Below are positions 29,422-40,679 of a stretch of 64,000 nt of DNA, piece by piece. Numbering within the stretch: the first letter of the stretch is position 1; each line of letters opens with the position of its first letter. The notes under the pieces were generated by a model, which worked only from the letters and a program-made list of their open reading frames with translations, was not told the origin of the DNA and made no database searches. The stretch lies in the NCBI GenBank assembly GCA_963556145.1, contig OY744463.1, positions 7,316,001 through 7,380,000 on the forward strand. The letters are read 5' to 3'. The DNA is from Hygrocybe punicea (lineage: Eukaryota > Basidiomycota > Agaricomycetes > Agaricales > Hygrophoraceae). The position numbers and the translations under genes were made by a program.

Positions 29422-30267
29422 ATTGTCCCCTGTCCCCACAACACACTTCTCTCTCTTGCTCCGCTTTGTTTGGGTGTCGTCTCGGTGAAGTCGACAGTTG
29501 TGAGCTACGCTCGTTTTGGTGCTTGTCCCCTTCAACCTCGATTCTTCGGACAAAGTCCTTCCAATTTGCTCACTCAAGGATCTCGAAATACATTATATGT
29601 GATTGACAAAACGCTTTTCTCTCTTCCCTTCAACACTTCCATATTCCGAACCCTCCTTGCGTTTATGTTTCTCACCTATAGAACCTCCCCTTCATTTCGA
29701 TCTCCTTCTCCCAAATAACAAAATGAGATCCCGAGCGTCTGCTCGTTTTTCAATACATTTGTCCTCGTAATACACTTGCCATCGCTCGGGATTCTCCCCC
29801 ATCTATGGTAACGAGCAATTACAAAGCGACAAACATAGTACAGATGCAATGACGGCTCAAAGGACAAAAATAGAGAAGAATATGGTATATGTACTTCTAG
29901 GCCTTGAAAAGATGAACAACCTTCTCCCTCCAGTCTTCTTCATATGAGCTCTTTCGATGTCATAATTTGACAGTATCATTTTGGGCGTCAAAAAGTACTG
30001 GTCTACCTTTTATTTCATCAACAACTCACTATATCCTAAATATTGTTCAAATGTAATTACAGGCGTAGATAGTCCTCAAGACATAGTACAACTTTCCCTG
30101 TATAACCATCTTAATCCAAATAGTATTTCATGAGATACAAAACACAGCACCCAAAATTCTACCAAGTCCAAATTTCTCAATTGATTCAAAAAGGTGCAGT
30201 TGCTGCCATCAGATAGCAAAACAGCTGTAACATATCAACGGGTTGAGTACACATACAATATTATACA

Positions 30268-31521
30268 TTAGCATCGGTCTATATTCATATTATAGAAGCG
30301 TCGCCTTGTTTCCACAACACCCTCTGCATCATTACCCTCTTCCACATACCCAACATGCCGTTTGATGGCTATTCTGGGCTGTGTAGTTGGTGTAGGCAAA
30401 GCTGTCTTGTTGCGAATCATAGTTGCTTCCTGAGAATATACATCAGTATTCGTTTAATTCTTGATGTATTAAAGTGTTACCTCTGTGAAGTCACTGTCTA
30501 CCAGTGCCAATGACCGTAGATTCAGAATCATCTTGAATTTATCCTTCTTTACCGGAACTGCCGATATTGTAAACTGAACCTCCACTATATCACCGATTCT
30601 AAAGCAAGTTGGGTTTGTTGGAATGAAGCTAATAAATATTTCCATCAGTAGGGATGTGATCCCAATTCATCGTCACTCACCAATGTCGATTTCTATCAGA
30701 CTTCAACTTGTAATAAAGTACGCAATTGTCCTGGCCATGAAAGTAGCGGGAATTCGCAAGTGAGGTTAATATGCCTTTTGGATCGATGACATACTCGAAT
30801 GGAATGTGAGAGGAAGTGTTGTCATGTCGGCGATCAGTGAAATATCGGGTTCCTATTGCGAGTGCCATGTAATCCATGTATGTAGAAGGCGTAAAAGCTT
30901 GCATTGCTTTGTCAGGAAATTGACGAGCCAGTTTCTGGTGCAGAATCCGAAGGTTATCGATATAGGATTGAAAGCCCGTTGTATCAAGGCCAGTTACGAC
31001 TATGCTTTGACGTATGAAGGGCGTTCGGCGTTCTGGTTGACTATTGCAGTGATTTATCAGAATGGTATTCAAGGAATTGATATGAATTTAGCACATACCT
31101 GGTTGTTATGGGTGGAAGATCTTTCGCCACCAAAATCGCTTGCAAACTTAATACCAATTCTTGATGTTCGGATTCATCATTGGTTGGAAGTGTAAACTTC
31201 CAGCAATTTGGAGAGTCAACATGCACAATAGACATTTGCAATCTGGCAATGCGGTCAATATGATATACCTTTTCAAATCCAATGACTTACGTTTGTGGCC
31301 TTCGCAAGCTGACTTTCATCATCGTCTAAGCGTGCAGATATGATTTCCTGCAGATGTTCAGCTGTCAATTTGGTGTCAAATACTAGCCAGTATATATATG
31401 GTGGATATTGCTAACATGCACCCTTGAAGTTGTAATAGTTGTCCATCACGTACAAAGCAGTGGTGAGATGTATATTGCGTGGCACAATTTCGTCCACTTC
31501 ATGGATTATATCTTCCGCCAT
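30268..31521 (-). pseudogene. gene A, copy 2, with 2-bp deletion
   Basis: Same six-exon layout as 7112-8367, but near 31229 two bases are missing (copy 1 AATATTGAC, copy 2 AATAGAC on the plus strand). This falls just after the start of exon 3 and gives a stop a few codons later in the normal frame. The downstream exons remain open. An alternative splice acceptor could in principle rescue the frame, but I do not see one. Confidence 0.65.
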
Positions 31522-32183
31522 CACCGATTATATCCATATTGGCTTTTGATGTCCATGTGATGATAGCTTTCAGGATCCGTTTTGCTTTTGTTTTTGTATT
31601 GCATTCTTCAATATTGAAGTTTGCGTCATTTTGCATAATACGGATCCTTTCCATGTCTTTCAAATGCACCACATAATGTTGGTTGTCAGCTGTCTGGTTT
31701 GGATATGGTATAGTCAAGCATGTACTCCAGCTTTTCCGCATTAATTCTGCATCACAGTATATGTGTGCACAGCATTAAAATTAGCCCCTATCCATTATGC
31801 ATCAATATCTGTTAGTATACCCCATGTTTCTTAATTTGGCATTATGCATTTTTGTTTTATGAATACCCCTTTTTGTTTAGTCTCCATTCCTAACTTTAAT
31901 TGAATTTGTCAACAATTCATGAAATCTACCAGTATAAACTTGTGGCGAATATCATGTGGACAGTCATCCATTTTTCATGCATACCTTTGCGCTTTGCATG
32001 GAGTACATGGCCCAAGAAGCCTCGTTTGGTATATGAGCATGTGCCAATGGTGGATCCTCTGATGTTATTGTTGAAGTTTTGGATTCACCGATTCATCTTA
32101 AATTCATAGCTTATTGTTTTTGAGTGATTTAAAGCGTGAGTGGAGATGATATCCACTATTCCATCAACTTTTACCGCTCTCCA

Positions 32184-34126
32184 ATGCCTCCCAAGAAGTC
32201 CACCGCCACGAAATCAAACTCGAAAGCAAAATCCAAGGCCACCATGTATGCATCCCTATTTTACTCGGTATAACTGAAGTTTCTATTGCATGCACTAAAG
32301 ACGGCCTTCTGCAACAATCGAGAAGCGGAAGAAGGTCATCAAGACTTGGGCTGATGATGATATGTATGTGTCATCGTTTTAATCGTTATCTATTTTTGAC
32401 CAATGGACAGTGTGGCTTTGTCCGATGCTAATGATGATGCTGTCAGTATTCAAAGCACTGGCAGTGTAATGGCACTGTCAACGCTCACAAGGTATCTATA
32501 ATCACATATCATTGTTATCCAATATGAGTTAACAAATATCAATATCCTCCTAGGCATTCCGTCAAGTTTCGCAACGTTAAAGACGTGTTAGTGTTTCAAT
32601 ATCAAATATATCCACCATGATATCAATCTGTTACAGTGGAAAGAAACGTCAAATGTCATCTCCCAATGTCACCGACAATGACGACAATGTGTAAATATTT
32701 TTCATAGGTATTGTCTCATCATTGACAGGTTATCTATAGTAAAACGCCTTCCCCCGCCAAGAAATTGAAAGCTGCATCTAATCAATCACGAGACGGTGAG
32801 GAAGAGGAGGAAGAGGAAGAGGAAGAGGATTACGGTTCTAAGTGAGTTGTTCGGTTATCATAGACATATCCATTTGTTCAAACAAATCGTTTGACTGTTT
32901 AGGCATCGTCGCAAAGTAGCCTTGATGAAGAACCCCGATAAGCCAATTTCGTGTGTATTTTACGTGCCGATATGAATATTCTCATTCATTAATTGTAACA
33001 GCATTTCTAATACTCCATCCAAGAAGTCGAAGTCCACGAAGGCCATCATGCTTGATGATACCGACGATGATAAAGGCTCCAGTGGTGATGAAGGAGATCT
33101 GACCTATGCACTGACGCAGATCACCAGGTGTGTTGGATCTTATTACACCGTGGTGTTTGATGTAGATGTCGTGAATCTAGCTTACCATTTCCGAACATTG
33201 ATGAGTCCGATATTGGCACGAGGGATCCTCAACTTGTTGACACCTACCAAGACTGTGTCAATATCAAGTATGCAATTGCATTTATACCCTTGTCATTTAC
33301 TCATAACCATTCAGGGCAGCAGCAATGGTATCCTGGTCCAGTGCAATTGGGAATGGCAACCCACAGTTCAGTGATATCATCACTAACATCTACAAGATCA
33401 ACAGAAAGTACGTTATTTGAACAGCAATTTGAGGTCAATTTGCTCGATTCATTGGATATAATATAGGTTATTGGTTTCCGCCATTACATTTGATAGATCT
33501 GGGAGGTACTCTAATCTCTCTCGTGATAACCCTGCCCATATCTCCACTGGTGCATTTGGTCGCAACTTCTTTCATGCAGTCGGAGGTGGAATGCCGACGA
33601 TCTTTACATCGGTCATCATAGTGGAGTCCTGCTTACTTGATGAGCCCAAGATTGGTGGCAATACAAAGCCGGTCAAGGTTATACAGGGTGCACTACTTCA
33701 AGGGGAATGGGAGCGATATGTCGGTGCTATTGGAATGGTGATTCATGAGTCCGAATTTCGGGCCCAACTGTATAAGGACTATGTGTCCTTCTCAACGACC
33801 ACAGCAAGTGGAATGGATACATCTCCCAGTTTGTGCATTAATCATTTTTAGTTGTAATTCCTAATCGATTTTCATAGAGGCATCGACATCCAAAAATGTA
33901 CAACTTAGTCCATTCACTCGTCGGCCCACTCCATCTTATCATAAGGCCACTCTATCATTTTACGATATTGGTAAGCATCCGGTCGTCTAATATAAATTGA
34001 TATCTTAAGTATGTGTTGTCAGTGCCCATCTATGATGCACACAAAGTCAAAGCGGACTTCACGTCCACTCTCATATCGCTCCAGCAACTACCCATCTTCC
34101 CGCACAATATCCCTATGGACCTTTGA
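32184..34126 (+). CDS. gene B, copy 2, 435 aa
   Basis: The 13 exons match those of 9030-10972 (all positions +23154), with GT...AG borders kept and only scattered substitutions. The long exon containing GRNFFHAVGGGMPTIFTSV is unchanged. It overlaps gene C copy 2 by the same 14 coding bases. Confidence 0.72.
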
Positions 34127-35923
34127 TGTCAATCAACCATTTATAGAAAACCCCTGCAAAAGTGTCTGCTAATGAGCCAATGGGTGCTCGAACGGATTTC
34201 GGACCTGACTTCATGTTCGACCAGAGGCTGCATGTGTGATAACGTTCCACCTCGTTCACGAAATAGGACACAGTATCCGTTTTGGAATCCACAATGAGCG
34301 ATATGTCCATATGGCAAAAAACACTCATCGATGGTTTTCCACCAACCATATTGGACTCTATCGCATAAAGCCCTTCGTAGGTCTTTTGGACAAAGTTGAA
34401 GAACTCGTTTCTACCTTGCTCTCGAATAGAAATGGCACCCCTGTCCAGATTGCACGCCACCGTCTTCAATAGAGTCCCCTGCGTTTGAAATATTCTGACA
34501 AAGTTAAGACAATCATGCATATGATATGACAAGTGAAAATGAAGGGCACTCACCTTAACTCATCCAAGGTATAGAAACTTGAGACGATATCCCACTTCCA
34601 GGACTTGCTTTCCTTGTTGTACAGGGTGTGCACCGTATACACGACCTTTCCACCAACTAGAAACACACGCCATTCGCCCATCTTACTCAGTGGTTCGATG
34701 TACGTTTGCCCAAACCAACGTGAACCTGGAACCTCACAGTTATTGCGCATGTATTCCCAATTTCGCTTGGCGTCGCCAGGTAATAGGACGTGATGACCGG
34801 TGTCGCTGTGTGTCCGTTTCAAGACAATATTCGGTGGGAATTGGTCGCCATCGTTTAATAATTTTGCTTGAGGGCGTATCGTATGTGTTACATTCAAAGC
34901 GACATGAAGCAAGTTTTGATTTTGTATCCATTTTGAATGGACCGTGTTCATCTGCTTTGGAGGTGGCCAGATGTGTACCATTCGACAGAGTTCGTCCATT
35001 CCAGTCATGAAAATCGACACATTTTCCAGTGTCAATCCGTATTGGTTACCGCTGTCAAGACATCAGTATAATGCAGCGAAAATGGAGCAGAATTAATTAA
35101 AGCGATGTCAATCTTACATGTATGACATTCCCATATCCACACCACCAAATACACAATCTGCCGATGCGAACTTTTGCCACGTATCGCCTTTGTCTTGATG
35201 GCGAAGTATTGCATGAAGGAACTCGGGCCAAAATATGTATTTGACATTGAAGCGCCGGGCTCCATCCTCATGATGTAGTTGCATTCCAATATAAACCTGT
35301 TTGTTGTGAAACGCCTTTCAGTGTTAACCATCCATAAATTAAACAATATACATTACCCCTTCTTGAATACATGCTGAATAGTGACTTTTGTATGATTTGA
35401 TGATATGGATGTGACCATCGAGATGGGAAATGGTGTCGAGTTCAATTTCAGAAATGGTCGTGGTGACAAAGGCAAGATCATTAATGGCTGCAGCTTTGCT
35501 CGCGATACGAGTGGTTGGGTCGAGGATAAAGAGAATTTTGAAAACACGGCCGTCATTGTTGCTTAATGTGGTTATACGGCGTTCATTGTTGCTTACGGTG
35601 GTTGGCGGTTCCGTTTCACAGTCAGATGATGTTTCCATCTCAGAGTTGGATGATAGCCTTTTGCGTGGAAGGAGATCGAGTTCCGCGGCCGTCGCATTGC
35701 GGACACCCTGCGAATTTTCACGTATGTTGCGACCAAGACATACCGACTGCGGACAAATTCCAGATGAAACGCATTTGGGATGTTGGTGTGCGGATCTGAC
35801 ATGTCTTTGGCAGGAGTTGCCTTCCTTCTTCCACAAAAGACATTTCGTTTTTGGAGAGTCGCATTTTCGACCAGGGCAGATGTGCATGCAAAGTTCATAA
35901 CCAAGTTCCTTCTTATATGGCAT
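34113..35923 (-). CDS. gene C, copy 2, 541 aa
   Basis: Four exons as in copy 1 (positions +23154); all splice borders and the frame are kept. Several amino-acid changes cluster at the exon 1/exon 2 border (a Trp to Gly at the end of exon 1, and changes just upstream). The Cys-rich N-terminus and the ATP-grasp-like motifs are intact. Confidence 0.7.
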
Positions 35924-36180
35924 GTTTGTGGACCTAGGCAGGATTTCGGATGGGTGGTATGAGGAACAGACACAGATATCATTAATACATCAATACCTTA
36001 ATAATTGATTACTTTCAGGGTGGTTGATAGCGGGTGGTGACGATTCCACAAACCTTCTAATTATAAGACGTCGGAATTATGTCACCTGACAAGAGTGGCA
36101 ATGATAAAACAACGAACACGTGCCAAACACGTTGATCAGCAATGGAATCATTTAAATGTCTTGAAAGAGCAATATCCACC

Positions 36181-37230
36181 GAACAGATCGGACGTGTTCG
36201 GTGTGTTCGGTGGAGATGTTCGGTGGATGTCAACCAACGGTTGTGACCGGATATACCACACCGAACACATCGAACATGTTCGGTGAGTTTGGTGGAGATG
36301 TTCGGTGGATGTCAACCAACGGTTGTGACTAGATATATCACACCGAACACATCGAACATGTTCGGTGTGTTCGGTGGAGATGTTCGGTGGATGTCAACCA
36401 ACGGTTGTGACTAGATATATCACACCGAACACATTGAACATGTTCGGTGTGTTCAGTGGACATGTTCGGTCAACGTTGCTGAACCAATATTACTAGATAT
36501 ACCACACCGAACACATCGAACATGTTTGATTTGTTCGGCGTCATATATCTGGTAATATTGGTTCAGCAACGTTGACCGAACATGTCCACCGAACACACCG
36601 AACATGTTCGATGTGTTCGGTGTGATATATCTAGTCACAACCGTTGGTTGACATCCACCGAACATCTCCACCGAACACACCGAACATGTTCGATGTGTTC
36701 GGTGTGGTATATCCGGTCACAACCGTTGGTTGACATCCACCGAACATCTCCACCGAACACACCGAACATGTTCGATGTGTTCGGTGTGATATATCTAGTC
36801 ACAACCGTTGGTTGACATCCACCGAACATCTCCACCGAACACACCGAACATGTTCGATGTGTTCGGTGTGGTATATCCGGTCACAACCGTTGGTTGACAT
36901 CCACCGAACATCTCCACCGAACACACCGAACATGTTCGATGTGTTCGGTGTGATATATCTAGTCACAACCGTTGGTTGACATCCACCGAACATCTCCACC
37001 GAACACACCGAACATGTTCGATGTGTTCGGTGTGATATATCTAGTCACAACCGTTGGTTGACATCCACCGAACATCTCCACCAAACTCACCGAACATGTT
37101 CGATGTGTTCGGTGTGGTATATCCGGTCACAACCATTGGTTGACATCCACCGAACATCTCCACCGAACACACCGAACATGTTCGATGTGTTCGGTGTAGT
37201 ATATCTAGTCGTACATTGACATCCACCAAA
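36181..37230. repeat. giant palindromic array of 82-bp repeats between genes C and D
   Basis: The core CGAACATG recurs at 36271, 36353, 36435, 36517, 36599, 36681, 36763, 36845, 36927, 37009, 37091 and 37173, an exact 82-base period. Each core sits in an imperfect palindrome (CCGAACACACCGAACATGTT with its mirror). The linker of each unit (GTCACAACCGTTGGTTGACA) has one orientation to the right of about 36522 and the opposite orientation to the left. The whole is therefore an inverted repeat centred near 36522, with arms of about 340 bases and extra units on the right. It lies between the divergent starts of gene C (35923) and gene D (37668). Possible roles are regulator binding, a replication or cruciform structure, or simply unstable satellite; none is shown. 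Confidence 0.9.
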
Positions 37231-37667
37231 CATGTCCGGTGACCGAACACACCAAACAACATGTTTGTTGTAGTATATCTAGTCCTTCTACATCCATCCA
37301 ACAAGTCAGACTTGTTGTGCTTTTCCGTCAACGGACCAGTCCGTGAATATTCATCGAACGAATTAACTTGATTTATCGCCTTACCAACTGGAAAATATTC
37401 CATACGCTGCACATGTCGGTTTTCTGCATGCAATTACTAGCTTTGGACAACTTCTAAGCTCGAGCCACATCAAAAACATAAATAAATAGATCTGTTGTTT
37501 ATGCATGCAAAGAAGCCGAACATGAGGTCGAACATGTGGCGATTGATCTGGTCACGTGGTCGTGACATCCGTATTCATAGTCTGGAGCGTTGAGTAATAA
37601 ATCCGCCCTTTTCTTTTGCTCTCAAATCGCCTCACACGTCGACCAAAAAACTTTTATTTCATCTACC

Positions 37668-39591
37668 ATGTCCTTGCCAGTCGTCAAAACCTCGACTCCC
37701 GCTGTCAATCCCGCCGCCTTCAAGTACTGGCCTGATGCGCCGCCCAAAAAGCTGCAGGAGCTACATCGCATCTTCCAAATCCAGTACATGGTCCCGCCCA
37801 AGATTCCGGCACCCAACAAGGAATCCGGCACCATTCCCGTATTTTCTCGTAATCTCTATGTACTGAAGACACACCCCCACGATGCCACCGCCCGAGGTGA
37901 GTTATGGCGCGAAATCCCCGAATGATATGAGGAACCGCTCCGTCGCTTGATTTATCAAATGGATATGTACATCTACGCGACAGCAGCCATCGCATACAAC
38001 AAGGCACCCAACTACTCGCCGGACTACGTCAAAAATGATAAGGAAGGGACCGATTCACTTCGGGATTACCTCAAGTATACCGACACCGTCATGGACGAAA
38101 TTTGGGCAGAAGTCTTGGTGGCGAAACGGGCAAACGAGGTTACCCGTGACTGGCGAAGCAAGATCTTCGATGATTGGCTCCTGAAAGAATTTTATGTCGG
38201 GAAACATTCTCCATCGGCTTTGATTCAACATGGCGCTGTGAACACCGAGATCAAGCCCGAGGATCTAGGTAAGTATATATGTATTTATGGCCAAATGAAT
38301 TCTCACGTCTGGCATCATAGATTGGGCAAAATACGACGAATCCGTGCCAGCATGGCACAGCGGAACCTTGGCAAATTGGTCATTTGGTGGGCTTCCGGAC
38401 GCCACAAAGCTCAAGATCATCGGTCATGTTATTGCTTGGTGTAAAGGACATAGTGTCCTCGTCGATTCTGATGTGGTGGATGATGATGAAGGTGTGATCT
38501 AGAATTACATGTGTGATTGTGCTAATGATATAATACATTTGCAGAGGAGCCAGTTGCCCAGGGCAAGGGCAAGGGCAAAGCCAAGTCAAAATCGGTCAAA
38601 AAACAGAAGGCATCTTCTGCTGGTTTGTACAAATTTTCAACCATAGTGGTGTATAGATCTATTGAATATTCAGGTGGCACAGACAATTCGTCCGAGAAGG
38701 ACAAAAAGAAGCCCAAGCCCAAGCCCAAGTCCAGTAAGTACTTTCATTGTCTGTGATTGTCATACATGCAAACCCTTCATCATGACAGAGCGCACAATCA
38801 AGTCCAAAGCCGAGGACGACGATGAGGGTGAGTTATTGAATTCCGAATATCAAAACGATGATCCAACACATTTATTCATGTATAGACGACATAAAGATGG
38901 AGGAGGACGTAGCCCCGGTAAAGAAGAAGCGGTCTAAGGCCCAAATGCGTACGTTGCTCACCTTGTTATGATTAATGCACTGACATCTCGCAGTCGCTGT
39001 TGAAATTGGGTCGTCGCGCACAACCCGGCAATCGGCATCGGAGAAATTGACAATGGAGATTAAGCCACCCATCGCCCCCGAGCCGGATGTTGTGGCACCG
39101 GAATCCGCGAAGTTGGACATTTTAGGACCAGAGTGGGCGGGGTTGTTGGATGTTGATAATGATATAACCATGGACAACGATGACGGATCTCCCGAACCTG
39201 AAAAGATGTCTCCCAGCGATGGTCACGAGGATGGCGAGATGGCAAAGAGGAGGAAATTGGATGTTGCTTCGGAGCAAGCGGGCATTATCGTAGAGAAACT
39301 CAACCTGGTGAAGCCACCGAAGAAGTCTCCGACTCCGGGTATGTATTTCAACATTACATCATAGGCTGTATATATTCCAATTCTGATCTTCTCCATGTCC
39401 TAGGATTCCGTCCCAATACGCGTGCATCGTCACGCCACCAGTCATCGACCCCTGCAGAGCCCAGCGCTTCATCAATGGATGTGGATTGGAGCAACATCGT
39501 TCCACCCGAAATCCTACTCTCCATTACTCCAAGCCAAACAAGGCCTTCATCTCCCAAGCCATCGACATCCAAACTTGATCCCGGGCCTTAA
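37668..39591 (+). pseudogene. gene D, copy 2, 514 codons with an in-frame stop
   Basis: Exons: 37668-38268, 38321-38491, 38545-38622, 38674-38733, 38789-38827, 38886-38948, 38994-39338 and 39404-39591. Every intron is GT...AG in phase 1 and frame holds to TAA, except for TGA at 37923-37925 (codon 86, in ...LWREIPE-stop-YEEPL). The residues on both sides read as one continuous domain, so TGG (Trp) to TGA is the simplest cause. The N-terminal ~255 residues are globular (RNLYVLKTHPHDATAR, DMYIYATAAIAYNKAPNYS, KIFDDWLLKEFYV). The rest is Lys-rich, then acidic and Pro/Ser-rich. It matches, by recall, a repeated basidiomycete family of unknown function. Translation restart at Met codon 99 (37962) is possible. 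Confidence 0.68.
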
Positions 39592-40679
39592 TTTTGGAGG
39601 AGTAAGTCCTTCTTTTGTGGAGTATTCATTATATTTGACTAAAAAAACTGTATCCCAGTCGTTGATTTCTGGAAACTTGGTGACAATCTGTGCCCTCAAA
39701 TGTCCTCCTCATACATCGCTACTATTAACATTTGTACAGTTTCTATATATGTATTTCTTTTTGCTCCGTTAAAAATGGTTTGTGTTACTGTCCTATGACC
39801 ATAAGAATTGAGCATGATAGTGAGCATAGATACAGCATAAGGCATCAATCTTGTTGACTGAAAATCTGTTTGTCTAAAATATATCCTGGTGAATGCATTA
39901 CTTTCAGTTCAGTTGTACAACCACCTACACACTCAACTTGAGAAGGACAACCTGAGATGACTCTCATTCGGGCTAATGAAAATTCAAATTGAATATATGT
40001 AAGAAACCAGAATCACGAACTTTATGGACCTATTAAATGAGGATACAATGATACAAGAGTAACAAAACCCCCTCTTGTAGTGGAAGATATAACTGTCACT
40101 CCAAGGGGAGCTATGACTCTTTGGTACCGGAATAATACAGTATACTTGTGTGGGAATGATACGTACAGCTCCATAAAAATGACAATGTATTTCTGACAAG
40201 GATGAAGAACAATGATAATTTCCATGAATTACCAAGCAATTGTCAAATATGCACAGTTGTCAAACAGCCTGGTTGTTCAACTTCAATACCTGTTTTGTCT
40301 GTTGAGCAAGCTAGAAATAAATATCACTGAGACTCTGAAGATTAAATCCACAAAATATCTTAAAAGGGGGTACCATTGTTCTTCTCAGTCGGTTTGATCA
40401 ATGTCTTGTCAGCCAGACCCCTAATAAGATCGTAAGGCAGCTATTCATGATACAGATGCATTTTTGGCCTGTATCAAGGCATGTCACAGGAACATAGAAT
40501 GGAATAAAAAAAGTAAACACAGATTTCTAAAGATTCAGGCACGCCTTATGGTGTTTTGGGAAAAGCTTACAAATAATATAATGTCATATGATCAATCCCA
40601 TTGTGTTAATTGTTATTCATGATCCGAACCACTTGACTAGTTAAATGGGCGGTGTTTCCTCTTACTGTCACAAATCCTC
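39592..40679. other. non-coding spacer before Rep/helicase, copy 2
   Basis: Near-identical to 14304-15391; nothing recognised in it. Confidence 0.45.

Larger units (their letters stand above)
24723..29827 (+). mobile_element. DIRS/Ngaro-type tyrosine-recombinase retrotransposon
   Basis: Comparison with the empty site in copy 1 (around 6661-6680) shows that 5,105 bases were inserted with no net target duplication, as expected for tyrosine-recombinase integration. The gene order is gag-like, RT-RNase H, tyrosine recombinase. No methyltransferase-like region was seen, which fits Ngaro-like members better than DIRS1. Ends: a 10-bp inverted pair TAATTGCTCG (24794-24803) and CGAGCAATTA (29812-29821). 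There is also a right-end stem, ATCCCGAGCG (29728-29737) with CGCTCGGGAT (29783-29792). All three frames are open, so the insertion looks young. I could not resolve the full split-repeat structure of the termini by eye. Confidence 0.88.
24602..30184. repeat. Helitron inverted repeat, arms separated by the DIRS insertion
   Basis: Left arm about 24602-24687, right arm about 30100-30184; same arms as at 6551-7027. The original ~310-base spacer is here expanded by the 5.1 kb DIRS/Ngaro element. Confidence 0.7.

Noticed and set aside
36181..37230. Possible CRISPR array because of the regular 82-base spacing
   Set aside because: The spacers are identical repeats themselves, the units are palindromic and change orientation, and the DNA is eukaryotic with no cas genes.
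36095..37433. Repeated 60-130 codon frames such as those rich in FGVFGG
   Set aside because: They are shadows of the 82-bp palindromic repeats; each unit gives the same peptide and none continues into a gene.
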